Part shown: positions 61,004-64,000 of the stretch, one piece after another
Layout: the number at the start of each line of letters is the position of its first letter
How positions within the stretch are numbered: the first letter of the stretch is position 1
Source: Oceanicaulis sp. MMSF_3324
Lineage (GTDB): Bacteria; Pseudomonadota; Alphaproteobacteria; Caulobacterales; Maricaulaceae
Length of the DNA stretch: 64,000 bases
Direction of reading: 5' to 3'
Assembly (NCBI RefSeq): GCF_030733545.1
Contig: NZ_JASHIU010000005.1
Coordinates: 106,892 to 170,891 of the forward strand
Position numbers and translations under genes: made by a program
Notes under the pieces: generated by a model
Told to the model about the DNA's origin: nothing
The model's input: only the letters and a program-made list of their open reading frames with translations
Databases searched by the model: none

Positions 61004-61882
61004 CTATTTCGACTCGTCGACGTCGGCCGGCATGGTCAGCAGCCATTGAGCCCCGCGAATGAGGCCTTGCGGAAACACCGTTTCGTGGAGCGCTCCGTCA
61101 ATGACCTCGTGCTCAAGCTGAAGGCCCTGATAGCCCCGTCCTTGAAGCTGTTGGACGAACGCGTCATGCGTCTCGACCCAGGGGAAAGGCGAGTAAGGCG
61201 GCCGCTCGTCAGAGCCGACGGCAATGTAGACATTGGCCTGAAGGTCTTCGTGATCGTTGGCATAAGCCTGTTCCTGCGCAAGCATGAGCGCGTCATCCCA
61301 GAACCAGGCCGAGCTAATGAGGATATAGTTCTGGAAAAGGTCTGATCGGTTGAGCAGGATCCAGCTGCCGAACAGGGCGCCCGCCGAGTGGCCGACCAAT
61401 GTCCGGCTGGACGGGTCAACCCTGTAAGTGGCCTCCAGGAAGGGAAGGACATCCTTTGCAATGAAGTCCGCGTAGGCGTCAGCCTCGCCGAGCTCAAAAG
61501 CACTCCACGCCTCGTCGACGGTGGGGGTGTAATCGCGCATCCGGCTGACCATCTGGTCGTCACCTTCCGCATACCCGATCGCGACGACGATTGCTGGCTC
61601 CAGGGCTCCCGTGTTCATCGGAACGCTAAGCGATTGAGCGGCGATCGGGAAGGCATAGGGCCCGTCATTCGCGATCAAGACCGGAAACAGAGTCTCGTCT
61701 TCGGCCTCATAACCAGGCGGCAAAGCGACATGGACTGGATAGGTCCGACCCGTGTCCGACGAAACCAGTGTATGCGTCGCGCTACCCGGCATCATGAAGG
61801 GCGCCGGCGGACCCTGGTCGGCGCTGGCAGGCGCGCCAATCACATAAAGCGCTGCCAGACTCATCAAAAGACGCGTGATCAT
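61004..61882 (-). CDS. Secreted alpha/beta esterase (Fes/IroE-like fold)
   Basis: A 292-residue exported hydrolase of the esterase D / ferric-enterobactin-esterase-like fold. It has a signal peptide (about residues 1-20, ending ASA), the strand YPVHVALPPGYE, the nucleophile elbow LVGHSAGALFGSW (serine near 157), an acid near DLQANVYIAVGSDE and a late histidine in VIDGALHETVFP. The ATG at 61882 follows AAGGAG. It is transcribed divergently from the AraC-type regulator across a perfect 20-bp palindrome. Substrates could be a siderophore, cell-wall ester or peptide; not determinable here. Confidence 0.85.
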   Translation of the reverse strand: MITRLLMSLAALYVIGAPASADQGPPAPFMMPGSATHTLVSSDTGRTYPVHVALPPGYEAEDETLFPVLIANDGPYAFPIAAQSLSVPMNTGALEPAIVVAIGYAEGDDQMVSRMRDYTPTVDEAWSAFELGEADAYADFIAKDVLPFLEATYRVDPSSRTLVGHSAGALFGSWILLNRSDLFQNYILISSAWFWDDALMLAQEQAYANDHEDLQANVYIAVGSDERPPYSPFPWVETHDAFVQQLQGRGYQGLQLEHEVIDGALHETVFPQGLIRGAQWLLTMPADVDESK

Positions 61883-61996
61883 GAAACCTGCTCCTTGACC
61901 GTTCGATTGTTCACGTGCCGCTGGTCTGCGTATTTGCGTGTGAGGCGGCAAACGAAGTGTCTGCGTCAGCTCTGGCGCGCTACGCTCGAACGGTCT

Positions 61997-62016
61997 TGCT
62001 GATTTGCAAATCAGCA
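61997..62016. promoter_or_regulatory. Perfect 20-bp palindrome, candidate operator
   Basis: TGCTGATTTGCAAATCAGCA is its own reverse complement over all 20 bases. It lies in the 159-bp spacer between the esterase and the AraC-type regulator, 25 bases before the regulator's ATG. No T-tract follows, so it is not a terminator. Expected role: binding site for a dimeric regulator. Confidence 0.65.
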
Positions 62017-62041
62017 GCATTTTTATGGTTCGTTACGCGAT

Positions 62042-63097
62042 ATGCGCCTGTTTTTGAGCGCGGTGTCGCATCGATGTGGGGGCTATGACTACTGGATGAG
62101 CAGGTTGTCACACGCCGTACGCTGGATGCCCCGGCAGGCCTCACGCATGCATGCAGTGCTGTTGCTGTTTGTCGTGTCCTGCGTGTGTTTCTGCCTGGCT
62201 CAAATTGAGCTCACACATTCGAGCTTCGCGATACACATACTTGCGGTCCTGGGGGCCGGAACCTGTGGCGTATCCTGGATGCTGGCGCGCCTGCTCTTTC
62301 GCGGAGACGAGGCCGATCTGAAATGGGCCTGGAGGCTCCTGTCCCTGCTGTACCTGTCATATGCCGTCTTCACCATCTCGGATCAGACAGGAACGGACTC
62401 CCCGTTCATTGAGCTGGCAGGCGTGGCGGCCAGCAACCTCTATGCGTTCGTCGGCACCGTCACTCTCGCTTTGGGATTCGTAGAAGCCTTTTCGAGCTCA
62501 GGGCACAACTTCCTGAAACGAGAGCAATATTTTCGATACATCTACATTTCGGTCTATGGAGCACTGGTGTTGGCGACGGCCATACTCGCACCAATGATCA
62601 GCAACACCCTGCCCATTGATGTCTTCGTATTATGTTGTCTTGCCGGCATGATCGTGGGGATCGCTGCCGTCTGGCACCGCCAGCGGAACAGCCTCAGCAA
62701 TGCCATCTTGCCCAAACCATCCGCCCCTCTGCATCCGCAGGCCAGCTCAGCGGCCAGGAAGGTGCACGAGCTATTTCAAACAAGCGAAATTTATACGGAC
62801 CCCGAGATTAGCGTTTCACGATTAGCCCAGCTGGTTGGGGAGCCTAAACATCGCGTCAGCCAGGGGATCAAGAGTCAGCTCGGATTCGCGAACTTCAACC
62901 AGCTGGTCAACAGCTACAGGGTAAAGAAGGTCGCGACAGTTCTGGAGAGCCCGGACTCTCGATCAATCCCCATCCTCACGATCGCTCTCGATAGCGGGTT
63001 TTCATCCCTGGGCCCCTTCAATCAAGCGTTCAAGGAGACTTACGGCGTGACTCCAAGCGAGTACCGCAAGGCGCTCATGAAAGGAACAAGGAACTGA
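62042..63097 (+). CDS. Membrane-anchored AraC-family regulator
   Basis: A 351-residue regulator with about six membrane helices in its first 220 residues (for example HAVLLLFVVSCVCFCLAQIE and DVFVLCCLAGMIVGIAAVW) and a cytoplasmic AraC DNA-binding domain at about 255-350 (VSRLAQLVGEPKHRVSQGI; the last helix-turn-helix ends YGVTPSEYRKAL). Such proteins sense an extracellular or membrane signal and control adjacent genes. The ATG at 62042 is used; 62096 is an alternative. Likely controls the divergent esterase-DUF4386 pair. Confidence 0.85.
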   Translation: MRLFLSAVSHRCGGYDYWMSRLSHAVRWMPRQASRMHAVLLLFVVSCVCFCLAQIELTHSSFAIHILAVLGAGTCGVSWMLARLLFRGDEADLKWAWRLLSLLYLSYAVFTISDQTGTDSPFIELAGVAASNLYAFVGTVTLALGFVEAFSSSGHNFLKREQYFRYIYISVYGALVLATAILAPMISNTLPIDVFVLCCLAGMIVGIAAVWHRQRNSLSNAILPKPSAPLHPQASSAARKVHELFQTSEIYTDPEISVSRLAQLVGEPKHRVSQGIKSQLGFANFNQLVNSYRVKKVATVLESPDSRSIPILTIALDSGFSSLGPFNQAFKETYGVTPSEYRKALMKGTRN

Positions 63098-63195
63098 AGC
63101 CTTCGCATTCGACTTCACCTTGTTCGCTGCGGATGGGACGCTTACCACTTGCAGTGCAGACCGCGTCATCCAATTGCGTCCTCCAGGTTTATGAA

Positions 63196-63669
63196 ATGAA
63201 CGATTTCAAAGTACTACTTCGCTCATCGATTACAGCGCTCGCCCTTTCATTCACCGGTGCAAGCTTGGCCGACACGCCCCCGAGTGACGATATCGCGCTC
63301 ATTGAACGCTATTTTGACCGCTTGACGACGGTTTACGAGAGCGGCTCTGACGCAGACGATGTCGACGCACTTTTGTCCCTAATGCACCCTGAAGTTCGCT
63401 ATCTCCATTCGCGCTATGGCGCCGACTTGACTCGGCAGAGCTGGCGCGCGGCCTTTGTGCGCAATATGGATCGCGGTGCGTATGACGATGCGCCGGGACT
63501 CTGTGTCGAGATTGCGGCTTCGATCGCTGGCTACGAACACACAGCCATATCGTACCGATATGGACGAGAGGATTCGCACGGCATTTGCCAGCCTGACAAC
63601 GAGCCCGGCATGTTGGCCGTGTTCTGGGTCGAAGGCGGGCTAATCCGCCAGATTGAGGAGCTCTGGTAG
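63196..63669 (+). CDS. Exported SnoaL/NTF2-like protein
   Basis: A 157-residue protein with a signal peptide (about residues 1-24, LALSFTGASLA) and an NTF2-like cone fold (ALIERYFDRLTTVYESG, LLSLMHPEVRYLHSRYG, MLAVFWVEGGLIRQIEELW). The fold binds small hydrophobic ligands or forms isomerase pockets; no catalytic role can be given. The ATG at 63196 begins the signal peptide; an upstream in-frame start (63133) would place 21 extra residues before it. It follows the AraC gene by 98 bp. Confidence 0.75.
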   Translation: MNDFKVLLRSSITALALSFTGASLADTPPSDDIALIERYFDRLTTVYESGSDADDVDALLSLMHPEVRYLHSRYGADLTRQSWRAAFVRNMDRGAYDDAPGLCVEIAASIAGYEHTAISYRYGREDSHGICQPDNEPGMLAVFWVEGGLIRQIEELW

Positions 63670-63920
63670 CCCATTATCAAGCGTGACAGGCGAGCCGGAC
63701 AAATCGCCTCTCGCCAATGCGAGGATGCAAGGCGGCAGGCATCATCGTGCTCCGATACGAAGGGGGCTGACGTGCGATACAGCCGGTTACCGGGAAAGCG
63801 TCCAACCAGTCCAGCCTGAAATGCTGCAGCGCAAAACGAATTATGCGTCATCCAGCCTGCTTGTAGTTGTTGAAGTATTGCGCTTGCGTTAGGGTCGCCC
63901 TGGTCTGGCGTGTGGGGGAT

Positions 63921-64000
63921 ATGATGCGCGTAGCAATGATCGGCACTGGATATGTGGGTCTTGTGTCGGGGGCGTGTTTTGCCGATTTCGGCCATCACGT
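63921..64000 (+). CDS. UDP-glucose/GDP-mannose 6-dehydrogenase, N-terminus only
   Basis: The first 26 codons of a nucleotide-sugar dehydrogenase: RVAMIGTGYVGLVSGACFAD is the hallmark GxGYVG NAD-binding start of UDP-glucose 6-dehydrogenase. Two ATG codons (63921 and 63924) follow GGGGGA. The gene is cut by the right edge. It would supply UDP-glucuronate or a similar sugar acid for polysaccharide synthesis. Confidence 0.85.
   Translation, partial: MMRVAMIGTGYVGLVSGACFADFGHH

Overview
The window is about 63-65% GC chromosomal DNA from an alphaproteobacterium. Several features point to a marine, prosthecate-type lineage such as Maricaulales/Hyphomonadales (Oceanicaulis- or Maricaulis-like): the alphaproteobacterial gene order tsaE-amgK-murU-addB-addA-trxA, a Caulobacter-like housekeeping promoter ahead of a cobalamin riboswitch, a cation/solute symporter with its small subunit and a transporter-fused histidine kinase, and a DASS carboxylate transporter. 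The lineage is inferred from gene content only. Most genes are core chromosomal genes, with no IS element, phage or CRISPR array.

Layout. 1-5.4 kb (minus): DUF4212 small subunit, large Na+/solute symporter and a CrbS/MxtR-like hybrid sensor kinase that runs off the left edge; probably acetate or short carboxylate uptake and sensing. 5.5-10.4 kb (minus): a translationally coupled btuB-btuF-btuC-btuD vitamin B12 uptake operon behind a clear cobalamin riboswitch. 10.4-12.0 kb: adrenodoxin-type ferredoxin and a ferredoxin-reductase-like flavoprotein. 12.2-21.6 kb (plus): tsaE, the MurNAc recycling pair amgK/murU, AddB/AddA recombination nuclease and thioredoxin. 21.6-22.1 kb: a low-GC islet with two tiny divergent genes. 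22.1-30.7 kb: pyrF, an SDR, a lipoprotein hydrolase divergent from an SdpR/SdpI pair across a 32-bp dyad, a GAF protein, argG, DUF418 and an unrecognised 379-aa protein. 30.8-42.9 kb: ftsK, a periplasmic beta-propeller, a thioesterase, nth, an inverted-repeat element, an N-acyl-D-amino-acid deacylase-like amidohydrolase, an alpha/beta hydrolase, a lipoprotein/PKHD-hydroxylase divergent pair, and a class V aminotransferase divergent from an Lrp regulator. 43-50.1 kb: a 2369-aa autotransporter-like surface protein. 50.3-60 kb: an ABC ATPase, a zinc-finger protein, a DASS transporter, polA, a 2OG-Fe oxygenase, a SerB-like phosphatase, an RlmL-like methyltransferase and a receiver-only response regulator. 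60.2-64 kb: tRNA-Arg(CCG), then a lower-GC accessory block (DUF4386, secreted esterase, membrane-anchored AraC-type regulator, SnoaL-like protein) and the start of a UDP-sugar dehydrogenase gene.

The least explained parts are four small regulatory or accessory modules: the SdpRI/hydrolase locus with an apparently leaderless mRNA, the 21.9 kb divergent pair whose ribosome-binding sites share one 15-bp spacer, the AraC/esterase locus with a perfect 20-bp palindrome beside a tRNA, and the giant mosaic surface protein. I see no clear-cut new defence or biosynthetic system; these are presented as candidates only.
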